From positions 62,001 to 126,000 of the forward strand of contig NZ_JBFAKK010000012.1 of the NCBI RefSeq assembly GCF_040655735.1: a stretch of 64,000 bases of DNA. Direction: 5' to 3'. The DNA comes from Phytomonospora sp040655735. GTDB taxonomy: Bacteria; Actinomycetota; Actinomycetes; Mycobacteriales; Micromonosporaceae. A program made the translations under genes and the position numbers. Shown one piece after another: positions 23,844 to 31,857 of this stretch. Each line of letters starts with the position of its first letter. Positions within the stretch are counted from its first letter, which is position 1. The notes beneath the pieces were generated by a model. That model was not told where the DNA came from and searched no databases. It saw nothing but the letters and a program-made list of their open reading frames with translations.

Positions 23844-25414
23844 GCGTCGACGTGCGCGAGAAGAAGGCCGTGGCCACGCCACGCCGCGGGCGACCCTGGT
23901 GGAAACGGCCCGTCGCGCTGGCCCGCAAATGGTGGGGCCAGCTCACCAGCATGCGCACCGCCCTGATCCTGCTGTTCGCCCTGGCGGTCGGCGCGATCCC
24001 CGGCTCGATCCTGCCCCAGCGCACCGTCAACATCGAGAACGTCAACGCCTACTTCGCCGAGAACCCCGACCTCGCACCGTTCCTCGACCGGCTGTGGATG
24101 TTCGACGTCTACGCCGCGCCCTGGTTCGCCGCGATCTACGGCCTGCTGTTCATCTCCCTCATCGGCTGCCTCGTCCCCCGGCTGCGCGAGCACTTCGACG
24201 CCCTGCGCCGACGCCCGCCCGACGCTCCCGCGCGCCTCGACCTGATGCCGGAGAAGGCGTCGTGGACCGCCGAGGACGACGGCGAGACCGTCGCGCGGCT
24301 GCGCTCGGTGCTGCGCTCGCGCCGGTATCGGACGATCGTGCGCGAGCACGCCGACGGGACGGTGACGCTGAGCGCGGAGAAGGGGTACCTGCGCGAGACC
24401 GGGAACCTGCTGTTCCACTTCGCGCTGCTCGGCCTGCTGGTCGGCGTCGCCTTCGGCGCCCTGTACGGCTGGCACGGCAACCGGATCCTCGGCGAGGGCG
24501 CCGACAACGCCTTCTGCAACAACCTCCAGCAGTACGACGACTACGGGCTCGGCCCCAACGTCACCCCGGCCGACCTGCCGAAGTTCTGCATCCAGCTCGA
24601 CGACTTCGAGGCGAGCTACCTCGACAACGGCCAGCCGATGATGTACTCCGCCGACCTGCGCTACGGCGAGGGCGGCGGGGCACCCGACGAGGCCTACCAC
24701 CTGGAGGTCAACGAGCCGCTGCGCCTGGCCGACAACAACGTCTACCTGCTCGGGCACGGGTACGCGCCGGTCATCGAGTTCACCGACCAGCACGGCAACG
24801 TGCAGACCTCCTCGACGCCGTTCCTGCCGATGGACGCCGCGACGATGCTGTCGGAGGGCGTGGCGATGTTCCCCGACGCCAACATCACCCCCGAGGGCGT
24901 GCGCGACAAGACGAAGCAGGTCGCCTTCGAGGGCATGTTCATGCCGACCGTCCCCGACGAGGCGCCCTACACGAGGTCGCTGTTCCCGTCGGCGAACAAC
25001 CCGGCCGTGATGCTGTTCGCCTACGTCGGCGACACCGGACTCGACAGGGGCCGGCCCGGTTCGGTCTACGCGCTCGACCGGCAGCAGGTCGCCAGCGGCG
25101 CGCTGAACGCCGAGGGGCAGGGTTTCCTGCTGAAGCTGGGCGAGTCGAAGCAGGTCGCGGGTGGGACCGTGACCTTCAAGGCGCTCCAGCAGTACGCGAC
25201 CATCCAGACCCGTTCCGACCCCGGTGAGGGGATCGTGCTGTGGTCCTCGGTGGCGCTGCTGGCCGGGCTGTTGCCCTCGCTACTCGTCAAGCGCCGCCGG
25301 GTCTGGTTCCGTGTCAACGGAAACGACGTCACCGCGGGCGGTCTGCCCCGCACCGAGAACCAAGCTTTCGCCGTTGAGTTCGGCGAACTCGTCGCCAAGG
25401 CCAAGGAGTCCTGA
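23840..25414 (+). CDS. resB: Cytochrome c biogenesis protein ResB
   Basis: The 524-residue protein has N-terminal membrane helices around SMRTALILLFALAVGAIPGS, a helix near residue 200 (LLFHFALLGLLVGVAFGALY), a large extracytoplasmic domain (about 220-465), and a final helix, VLWSSVALLAGLLPSLL. With CcsB it forms the system II heme-attachment synthase. ATG overlaps the CcdA stop (ATGA) and the stop shares one base with the next start. Confidence 0.95.
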   Translation: MSVDVREKKAVATPRRGRPWWKRPVALARKWWGQLTSMRTALILLFALAVGAIPGSILPQRTVNIENVNAYFAENPDLAPFLDRLWMFDVYAAPWFAAIYGLLFISLIGCLVPRLREHFDALRRRPPDAPARLDLMPEKASWTAEDDGETVARLRSVLRSRRYRTIVREHADGTVTLSAEKGYLRETGNLLFHFALLGLLVGVAFGALYGWHGNRILGEGADNAFCNNLQQYDDYGLGPNVTPADLPKFCIQLDDFEASYLDNGQPMMYSADLRYGEGGGAPDEAYHLEVNEPLRLADNNVYLLGHGYAPVIEFTDQHGNVQTSSTPFLPMDAATMLSEGVAMFPDANITPEGVRDKTKQVAFEGMFMPTVPDEAPYTRSLFPSANNPAVMLFAYVGDTGLDRGRPGSVYALDRQQVASGALNAEGQGFLLKLGESKQVAGGTVTFKALQQYATIQTRSDPGEGIVLWSSVALLAGLLPSLLVKRRRVWFRVNGNDVTAGGLPRTENQAFAVEFGELVAKAKES

Positions 25415-26436
25415 TGCCCGACGTGGATGCGACACTCGCCAACACCGCCGACAAACTCTTCGTCGCCACGATCGTGTTCTACGCCGTGGCGATGCTCGGA
25501 TACGCCCTGGAGTACGCCTTCGGGCGGCGCGCGGCGGTCACGGCGTCGAAGGCCAGGGTGCTGGCGGGCGCCGGCGGGCCGGATGTCGCCGAATCGGCCG
25601 GCGACGACGCCGAGGACGAGGACGAGCACGTCTCCGAACGCGCCGAACGGCTCGGCATCACCATGAACCAGGCCAACCGGGCCGGAGTCGTGGCGCTGTG
25701 GCTCACCTGGATCGGCGCGGCGCTGCACCTGGCGAGCCTGGTGCTGCGCGCGTGGTCGGTCGGGCGCGTGCCCTGGGGCAACATGTACGAGTTCATCATC
25801 GCCGTGTGCCTGGTCGGCGTCGTGACGTGGCTCGTGGTCGTGATGACCGGCATGGCCGCCCGCCGCCTCGGGCTGTTCATCACGCTCGTGGCGATCCTCC
25901 TGCTGGGCACCGCGACCCGCCTCTACACCGAGGCGGCGCCGCTGGTGCCCGCGCTGAACTCGTACTGGATCGCCATCCACGTGACCGCGGCCGTCATCGC
26001 CAGCGGGATCTTCATGGTCGGCTTCGTGCCGGCCGCGCTCCAGCTGATCCGCCGCCGTTACGACCAGGTGCAGGGATCGGGCAGGACACTGCGCTTCCCG
26101 ATCAGCCTCGGCGAGCGCCTGCCTGCCGTGGCGAACCTGGAGCGGCTGGTCTTCAAGCTGCACGTGTTCGCGTTTCCACTGTGGACCTTCGGGGTGATCG
26201 CCGGTGCCGTGTGGGCCGAGCGCGCCTGGGGCCGCTACTGGGGCTGGGACCCCAAGGAGGTCTGGTCCTTCGTCGCGTGGGTGATCTACGCGGCCTACCT
26301 GCACGCGCGGGCGACCGGTCCCGGCGGGCGCAGGCTGGCGCCGTGGATCGTGGTGATCGGCTGGGTGGCGATGATCTTCAACCTGTTCGGCGTGAACCTC
26401 GTGTGGAGTGGGCTGCACTCCTACGCGGGGGTCTGA
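25414..26436 (+). CDS. ccsB: Cytochrome c biogenesis protein CcsB (CcsA/ResC family)
   Basis: The 340-residue protein has about eight membrane helices and the heme-handling WWD signature WGRYWGWDPKEVWSFVAWVI. Conserved histidines occur at AIHVTAAV, KLHVFAFP and GLHSYAG. An acidic insert (about 60-75) follows the first helix. It partners ResB to present heme to apocytochrome c and is last in the operon, followed by a strong terminator. Confidence 0.95.
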   Translation: MPDVDATLANTADKLFVATIVFYAVAMLGYALEYAFGRRAAVTASKARVLAGAGGPDVAESAGDDAEDEDEHVSERAERLGITMNQANRAGVVALWLTWIGAALHLASLVLRAWSVGRVPWGNMYEFIIAVCLVGVVTWLVVVMTGMAARRLGLFITLVAILLLGTATRLYTEAAPLVPALNSYWIAIHVTAAVIASGIFMVGFVPAALQLIRRRYDQVQGSGRTLRFPISLGERLPAVANLERLVFKLHVFAFPLWTFGVIAGAVWAERAWGRYWGWDPKEVWSFVAWVIYAAYLHARATGPGGRRLAPWIVVIGWVAMIFNLFGVNLVWSGLHSYAGV

Positions 26437-26444
26437 CGACCGCG

Positions 26445-26484
26445 AGCCCGCGTGCTCGGACGACGTCCGGGTGCGCGGGCTTTT
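26445..26484 (+). terminator. Terminator of the hemL-ccsB operon
   Basis: Outer arms AGCCCGCG and CGCGGGCT enclose an inner near-palindrome CGGACGACGTCCG, and TTT follows the right arm. It sits between two convergent operons. Confidence 0.8.
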
Positions 26485-26492
26485 CGGCGTCC

Positions 26493-27149
26493 TCAGAACA
26501 GGTAGGAGAACCGGGACCCGACGAGTACCAGCACGCCGCCGAGGGCGGCGATGCCGGCCAGGACGTTGATACTGGCGGCGTTGGGGCCGCGCATCCGCCC
26601 GAGGCGGATGGAGGCCAGCGCTCCGGCGGCGTAGAGCAATCCCAGTGGCAGCAGGGCGATGCTGGAGTACAGGACGACGTGACCGCCGCCGCCGAGCAGG
26701 AAGTAGGAGAGCGGGAACTGGACCAGGAGCGCTCCGCGCAGTGCCCACCAGCCGGGTCGCAGTGCCCGGCACAGCTCGGAGAAGCGCGGGTAGCCCGCGA
26801 AGCCGCCGAGGGCGAGGTCGGCTCGGTCGACCGCGTCGGCCCAGTCCATCGAGGCCGTGCGCGCGGGCGCGAATCCCTGGTGGGGCAGGGGATGCGGCAT
26901 CGGGACGGCGGTTCTCGCCGGGAGGGTCGCGCGCAGTTCGGCCGCGTAGCCCTCGGGTGGGCCGAGGCGTGCGGCGAGGGGGACGGCCGTGGTCGTCTCG
27001 CCGGCGATCTCGGTGAGGTGGTCGACGAGGTCGCCGATCAGCTCTCCCCGGATGTGCGGCGGCAGGTCGGACAGGGAGTCTTCGACGGCGGCGATGTAGT
27101 GGGCGATCTCGTCGTCGCGAGTGCCGGTCGCCGGGCTGATGGGGTTCAC
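26493..27149 (-). CDS. HAAS-domain membrane protein paired with PadR
   Basis: The 218-residue protein has an N-terminal HAAS/DUF1700-like helical domain (HYIAAVEDSLSDLPPHIRGE, then DLVDHLTEI) followed by a membrane region with about four helices. Proteins of this layout are typically encoded directly after a PadR regulator. They are thought to sense or modulate envelope processes, but the mechanism is poorly known. The GTG start immediately follows the PadR stop (TGAGTG). Confidence 0.75.
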   Translation of the reverse strand: MNPISPATGTRDDEIAHYIAAVEDSLSDLPPHIRGELIGDLVDHLTEIAGETTTAVPLAARLGPPEGYAAELRATLPARTAVPMPHPLPHQGFAPARTASMDWADAVDRADLALGGFAGYPRFSELCRALRPGWWALRGALLVQFPLSYFLLGGGGHVVLYSSIALLPLGLLYAAGALASIRLGRMRGPNAASINVLAGIAALGGVLVLVGSRFSYLF

Positions 27150-27494
27150 TCAGGTCTCCTTGCGGGGCTTGGCCGGACCGGGCGACAGCAGGCTGCTCAT
27201 CGTGTCGGCGAAGTCGGTCCAGGTCTTGGCGGCGAGGTCGAGCTGGACCCGGCCCGAGTAGTTGAGCGAGTAGTACTTGCGGTGCGGGCCGGAGTCGCTG
27301 GGCACGACGTAGGTGACGAGGTGCCCGCCCTGGAAGAGGCGGCGGAGCGTGCCGTAGACCGAGGCGTCGCCCACGTCGTGGAATCCGGCCTGCCGCAGGC
27401 GGCGCAGGATGTCGTATCCGTAGCCGTCCTCTTCTTTCAGCACGGCGAGCACGGCGATGTCGAGCACTCCCTTGAGCAGTTGCGTCCTGTCCAC
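27150..27494 (-). CDS. PadR-family transcriptional regulator
   Basis: The 114-residue winged-helix protein begins VDRTQLLKGVLDIAVLAVL, then has GYGYDILRRLRQAGF, VYGTLRRLFQGGHL and the wing GPHRKYYSL. I prefer the GTG at 27494 over the ATG at 27515. The family normally begins at this DRTQLLKG motif, and TTGACA (27526-27531) with TAGCCT (27502-27507), 18 bp apart, would place the transcript start at this GTG. It is cotranscribed with the HAAS protein. Confidence 0.85.
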   Translation of the reverse strand: MDRTQLLKGVLDIAVLAVLKEEDGYGYDILRRLRQAGFHDVGDASVYGTLRRLFQGGHLVTYVVPSDSGPHRKYYSLNYSGRVQLDLAAKTWTDFADTMSSLLSPGPAKPRKET

Positions 27495-27533
27495 AGGGGA
27501 CAGGCTACTTCGCATTGCGGAATAGTGTCAACG

Positions 27534-27547
27534 GCGCACTAGTGCGC
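27534..27547. promoter_or_regulatory. Perfect 14-bp palindrome upstream of PadR
   Basis: GCGCACTAGTGCGC lies 2 bp upstream of the PadR -35 hexamer, between the divergent PadR and MFS genes. It is a candidate operator. Confidence 0.6.
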
Positions 27548-27641
27548 AGCCCTCGCCGAGTAGTCGCAAACTCGCTTGCCGGGCTCGGGCGGCCGGGGTG
27601 ATGATCGCCGGGAATCCCCGAGAGTTAAGGCGGAGTGCACC

Positions 27642-28877
27642 GTGTGGGTCCTCTTGCGCGACCGTCGCTTCCAGGCCTTCTGGCTCGGTCAGGCCACCAG
27701 TGTCGTCGGCGTCGGTGTCACCGTCGTGGCCCTGCCGGGGCTGCTGCTGGCGCACCGCGCGGGAACCGACTTCGCCTACGTCCTGGCCGCCGAGGCCGGG
27801 ACCGGCGCGTTCTTCACCATCCTCGGCGGCGTGTTCGCCGACCGCTACTCGCGCAGTCTGCTGATGGCCGCCTCCGACGTGCTGTGCGTCGCGGGGATCA
27901 CCGCCTACCTCCTGCTCGGCGCCGACGGTCCACTGTGGTCGCTGCTGCTCGCGGCGGCGGTGATCGGGGTCGGCGTGGGTCTTTACCAGCCGGCGCACCG
28001 GGCGGCGATGCCGCAGATCGTGTCGGGCGAGCTCCTGGAACGGGCCAACGCGCTCGACTCGGCGACCAAGCGGATCGGCATGGCGGCCGGCTCCGCGCTG
28101 GGCGGCGTGCTCGTGGCGACCGCCGGCGCGGAGGTCGCGCTGATCGTCAACGTCGCCACCTACGTGGTCAGCCTGCTGACGCTGCTCTTCCTGCGCCTGC
28201 CCGCCGTCACGGGCTCGCCCGGGGGCGGTATCGGCTCGGTCTTCGCCGAGGCCCGCGACGGCGTGCGCATCGTGCTGCGGAACCGCTGGGCCACCGCGAT
28301 CATGCTCCAGGGCACGATCCAGGTCTTCTTCCTCTTCGCCCCGAACTACGTGCTCACCGCGATCGTGGCCGTCGAGCGCTACCCGAAGGGCGCCTACGGC
28401 TGGATCACCACGGCCGGTTTCGTCGGCGCGCTGGTCGGCTCGCTCATCGCCGGCCGGATCCGCACGAAGCGGCCGGGCGTGGTCGCGATGAACGCGATGG
28501 CCCCCTGCGCCCTGCTGCCGGTCTGTCTTGTCTGGGACGTGCCGCTGTGGGTCTTCTGCGCGATCGCCTTCGTGGCCTGGGCCGGGATCAGCACCTTCTT
28601 CGTCTTTTGGCTCTCCGGACTCTCGCGGGCGTTCCCGCCGGAGGTGCACGGCCGTGTCTTCGGCATCGAGCACCTGCTGACGTTCTGCCTCGATCCGGTC
28701 GCCAAGGCGGTGATCCCGGCCGTCGCGCTCGGCGTCGGGATGGGCGTGTTCGGGATCGTCGCGGCCGTCGTGCTGCTGGTGAGCACCTACGCCGTGCTGC
28801 TCGTCCCGGGCGCGGTCACGCTGTCGAATCCACCGGAGTCCGCGCGGCCGTCCGCCGTGCCGACAACTGCCCACTGA
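27642..28877 (+). CDS. MFS transporter (MFS_3/EntS-like exporter)
   Basis: The 411-residue protein has about twelve membrane helices and begins LLRDRRFQAFWLGQATSVVG, the usual opening of the MFS_3 drug or siderophore exporter group. The motif A-like loop FADRYSRS and an ERANALDS segment in loop 4-5 support it. The GTG at 27642 follows AAGGCGGAG. The substrate is unknown. Its last 62 bp overlap the tail of the convergent CPBP gene. Confidence 0.9.
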   Translation: MWVLLRDRRFQAFWLGQATSVVGVGVTVVALPGLLLAHRAGTDFAYVLAAEAGTGAFFTILGGVFADRYSRSLLMAASDVLCVAGITAYLLLGADGPLWSLLLAAAVIGVGVGLYQPAHRAAMPQIVSGELLERANALDSATKRIGMAAGSALGGVLVATAGAEVALIVNVATYVVSLLTLLFLRLPAVTGSPGGGIGSVFAEARDGVRIVLRNRWATAIMLQGTIQVFFLFAPNYVLTAIVAVERYPKGAYGWITTAGFVGALVGSLIAGRIRTKRPGVVAMNAMAPCALLPVCLVWDVPLWVFCAIAFVAWAGISTFFVFWLSGLSRAFPPEVHGRVFGIEHLLTFCLDPVAKAVIPAVALGVGMGVFGIVAAVVLLVSTYAVLLVPGAVTLSNPPESARPSAVPTTAH

Positions 28878-29691
28878 GGACGATCCACACGCACAACGCG
28901 CCCATGGGCACGTACATCAGCACGGTCACCACGATCGCGTCGAGGGTCCCGCCCTCGCCGGCGGTGAGCAGAGCCGCCGTCAGCAGCGACAGGACCATGT
29001 TGTTGCCGGCGTGGGCGAGGCCGGCCGTCCAGATCGTGCCGCTGCGGATCCGCAGCCAGCTCAGCATGATCTCCTGCATCAGGAAGGAGATCGTCCAGAC
29101 CGCGAGGCCGAGGGCGACGTTGGAGTACTCGGCGTAGCCGAGGAAGGCCAGCGGGAAGTGCCAGACCGCCCAGATCAGGCCGGTCGCGACGGTCGCGGCG
29201 ACCGGCCGTCCCGGGTAGATCCGCAGCCGCAGGTAGCCGGTCCAGCCGAACTCCTCGCCGAAGTAGACCGGCGTGAGCACGAGGATGAGCAACTGGAGGG
29301 CCACGATGACGCCCCACCAGGGGATCCCGGGCGCCAGCTCGTCGAGGCCGGACAGGTCGGGCTCCCACAGGCCGCTCGCCCACGCCACGACACAGGAGGC
29401 GACGGCCAGGCCCAGCGGCGCCAGCCAGGCGACGAGGTAGTGCCACCAGGCCTTGCGCAGCCGCAGCGCGAGACCGGCGTCGGCGAAGCCCTCACGGGTG
29501 ATCCACCTGCGCACGGCGAAGGCCGCGATCGCCGGTGTGAAGCCCATCGGGAGCTGCACGAGCGGGTTGACCAGCGACCAGCCGAGCAGCAGCCGCGCGC
29601 CGAACAGGTAGGCCCAGGTGACCCCGAAGGAGATGAGCAGGAACCACAGCAGGCCGCGGCGCCTGTCGGCGGTGGTGAGTTGAGTGGACAC
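28816..29691 (-). CDS. CPBP family intramembrane metalloprotease
   Basis: The 291-residue protein has about eight helices and the CPBP (Abi/Rce1-like) motifs: FGEEFGWTGYL (EExxxR-type region), AVWHFPLAF and LAHAGNNMVLS. The homologous group includes CAAX-type proteases and bacteriocin self-immunity proteins. The GTG at 29691 follows AAAGGGA. The last 20 codons are encoded opposite the MFS gene's C-terminus. Confidence 0.85.
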   Translation of the reverse strand: MSTQLTTADRRRGLLWFLLISFGVTWAYLFGARLLLGWSLVNPLVQLPMGFTPAIAAFAVRRWITREGFADAGLALRLRKAWWHYLVAWLAPLGLAVASCVVAWASGLWEPDLSGLDELAPGIPWWGVIVALQLLILVLTPVYFGEEFGWTGYLRLRIYPGRPVAATVATGLIWAVWHFPLAFLGYAEYSNVALGLAVWTISFLMQEIMLSWLRIRSGTIWTAGLAHAGNNMVLSLLTAALLTAGEGGTLDAIVVTVLMYVPMGALCVWIVLSGQLSARRTAARTPVDSTA

Positions 29692-29908
29692 GAGGGGTCC
29701 CTTTCCGGATAGACGATGACCGCCGAAAGCCTCGTCACCGCGAGGCTTCGCCACATCCCGCCGGAGAGCGGGATCGGGCTCCCGAGAAAGGGAGAGAGGA
29801 CGACTCCCTCGAAAGAGCCAGCCCCCGGCCGAAAGTCCGATCTCCCTTCCCGGTGGGTCCCTCCCCGGAGGGAGGTGCGCCGGCGGCCCCGACGGCACAC
29901 TGGCTGGC

Positions 29909-31156
29909 ATGCGGAAGATCTTCGGAAGCCTGTTCGGCGTGAGCGCGTTCAAGGGCTGGGTGTACGGCGTACTCGGGCTCATGCTCGGGACGGCGGCACT
30001 GCCCTTCGCCGTCGTGGTCGTCTTGGCGCTCAAGACGACAAGGCCCCTCGCGCCGGCGGTGCTGGTGGTGGCCTGGACCGTGCTCGTCGCCCTGATCGGG
30101 CTGCCCGACGGCATCCGCAGGGCGCACGTGAGCGTCGCCAACGCGCTGCTCGGCACGGTCATCCCGCGTCCGGCGCGGCCGCGCGGGAGCCGCTGGCCGA
30201 GTCGGCTGCGGTCCGCCGCGTGGACCGTCGTGATGGTCCTCAGCGGGGGGATCCTGGCAGGCCTGTGCTTTCTCCTGCTGTTGTCGGCGCTGGTGCCGGT
30301 GGGCATGTGGGGATCCGGCGGCGGTGAGCTGGTCTACTTCGACCGGGCCATCGTCGTTTCGGGCGGAGTCGCGGGCCTGTGGGTGTTCCCGCCGGCCGCG
30401 CTGTTCCTCACCGCGATCTTCGGCTCGGTGGCCGCCGCGACCGCCGGCCTGCGCCGCCTCGCGCCGATCCTGCTCGGCCCCCGCAGCGCCGAGCGGATCG
30501 TCGTCCTCGAAGAGCGGACGGCGGTGCTGACCGAGCGCGGCCGGCTCGCCCAGGAGCTGCACGACTCGATCGGCCACACGCTGACGGCCGCGACGATCCA
30601 GGCCGCCGTCGCCGGGCGGCTCATGGACAGTGAGCCGGAGTCGGCCCGCCGCGCCCTCAACAGCATCGAGGAGTCCTCGCGGGCCGCCCTCGAAGACCTC
30701 GACCACGTGCTCGGCGTCCTGCGCGACGGCCGCTCGGCGGGCCGGTCCCCGCAGCGCACGCTGGCCGACCTGCCGGCGTTGTTCGACCATGTGCGCCAGA
30801 CCGGGACGGAGGTCGACGCCCGCCTCGGCGAGACCCTCGACGGCGTCCCCGCGACGGTCTCCCGGGAGGCCTACCGGATCGTCCAGGAGGGCCTGACCAA
30901 CGCGATGCGCCATGCCGGGCAGGCGCCGGTCGCGGTGCGCGTCGAGGTCGAAGGGTCCTGGCTGCGCGTCGAACTCAGCAACCCGCTCGCCGTCACCACC
31001 GTGCCGGCCGACCCGGAGCGGCGCGGACACGGACTCGTCGGGATCACCGACCGGGTGCGCCTTCTGCGCGGAGAAGTCGACTTCAGCCCGGTCGACGACG
31101 AGTACGGCCGGCGCTGGCGTCTGTCGGCGCGGCTGCCGCTGAAGGCGGACGCGTGA
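29909..31156 (+). CDS. Two-component sensor histidine kinase (HisKA_3/NarL-type)
   Basis: The 415-residue protein has about four membrane helices in the first 185 residues, a HisKA_3 box RLAQELHDSIGHTLTAATIQ (phospho-His near 218), an EGLTNAMRHAG N-box-like segment and a GHGLVGITDRV G-box. It should autophosphorylate and pass phosphate to the response regulator whose GTG overlaps its stop by 4 bp. The signal is unknown; the absence of an extracellular domain suggests intramembrane sensing, perhaps of envelope stress. Confidence 0.93.
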   Translation: MRKIFGSLFGVSAFKGWVYGVLGLMLGTAALPFAVVVVLALKTTRPLAPAVLVVAWTVLVALIGLPDGIRRAHVSVANALLGTVIPRPARPRGSRWPSRLRSAAWTVVMVLSGGILAGLCFLLLLSALVPVGMWGSGGGELVYFDRAIVVSGGVAGLWVFPPAALFLTAIFGSVAAATAGLRRLAPILLGPRSAERIVVLEERTAVLTERGRLAQELHDSIGHTLTAATIQAAVAGRLMDSEPESARRALNSIEESSRAALEDLDHVLGVLRDGRSAGRSPQRTLADLPALFDHVRQTGTEVDARLGETLDGVPATVSREAYRIVQEGLTNAMRHAGQAPVAVRVEVEGSWLRVELSNPLAVTTVPADPERRGHGLVGITDRVRLLRGEVDFSPVDDEYGRRWRLSARLPLKADA

Positions 31157-31809
31157 GCCCGGTGTCGGTGCTCGTCGTCGACGACGACGAGCTGACCCGC
31201 ACGGGCCTGCGGGCGCTGTTGTCCACAGAGGACGACGTGGAGGTCGTGGGTGAGGCCGCCGACGGTGCGCAGGTGCTGGGCTTGGCCCGCGAGCTTCGGC
31301 CCGACATCGTGCTGATGGACGTGCGGATGCCCGGCATGGACGGCATCCGGGCCACCAGGACGCTGCGCGAGGAGCTGGCCGATCCGCCGAAGGTCGTGGT
31401 CATCACGACCTTCGAGAACGACGACTACGTCTACGACGCCCTGCACGCCGGCGCCAGCGGCTTCCTGCTCAAACGCGCCCGCTCGGCGCAGATCGCGCAC
31501 GCCCTGCGACTGGTCGCCGCCGGGGACACGATGCTGTTCCCCGAGGCGATCCGGCGGCTGGCGGCCTCCCGGCCGGCCCTCCCGCCCGCAGGGCGTGCGG
31601 GATCGCCCGCCCTGACCGGCCGGGAGACCGACGTGCTCCGGCTCATGGCCGCCGGACTGTCCAATCTCGACATCGCCGCGCGGCTGTACGTGAGCCTGGA
31701 GACGGTGAAGACGCACGTCGGGAACATTCTGGCGAAACTAGGTGCCGACAACCGGACCCAGGCCGTGGTGATGGCCTACGAGTCGGGTTTCGTCACTCCC
31801 GGCGGGTGA
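31153..31809 (+). CDS. NarL/LuxR-family response regulator
   Basis: The 218-residue protein has a receiver domain with D10/D11, phospho-acceptor Asp56 (DIVLMDVRMPGMDG) and Lys in FLLKRARS. The C-terminal LuxR helix-turn-helix has LTGRETDVLRLMAAGLSN and VKTHVGNILAKLG. It is the partner of the kinase just upstream. Likely targets are nearby (CPBP or MFS genes), but no binding site is evident. Confidence 0.94.
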   Translation: MSPVSVLVVDDDELTRTGLRALLSTEDDVEVVGEAADGAQVLGLARELRPDIVLMDVRMPGMDGIRATRTLREELADPPKVVVITTFENDDYVYDALHAGASGFLLKRARSAQIAHALRLVAAGDTMLFPEAIRRLAASRPALPPAGRAGSPALTGRETDVLRLMAAGLSNLDIAARLYVSLETVKTHVGNILAKLGADNRTQAVVMAYESGFVTPGG

Positions 31810-31857
31810 ACGCGGGGAGTCGCATGTGGATGATGCACAAGCCCTAGGCTGTTCGGC

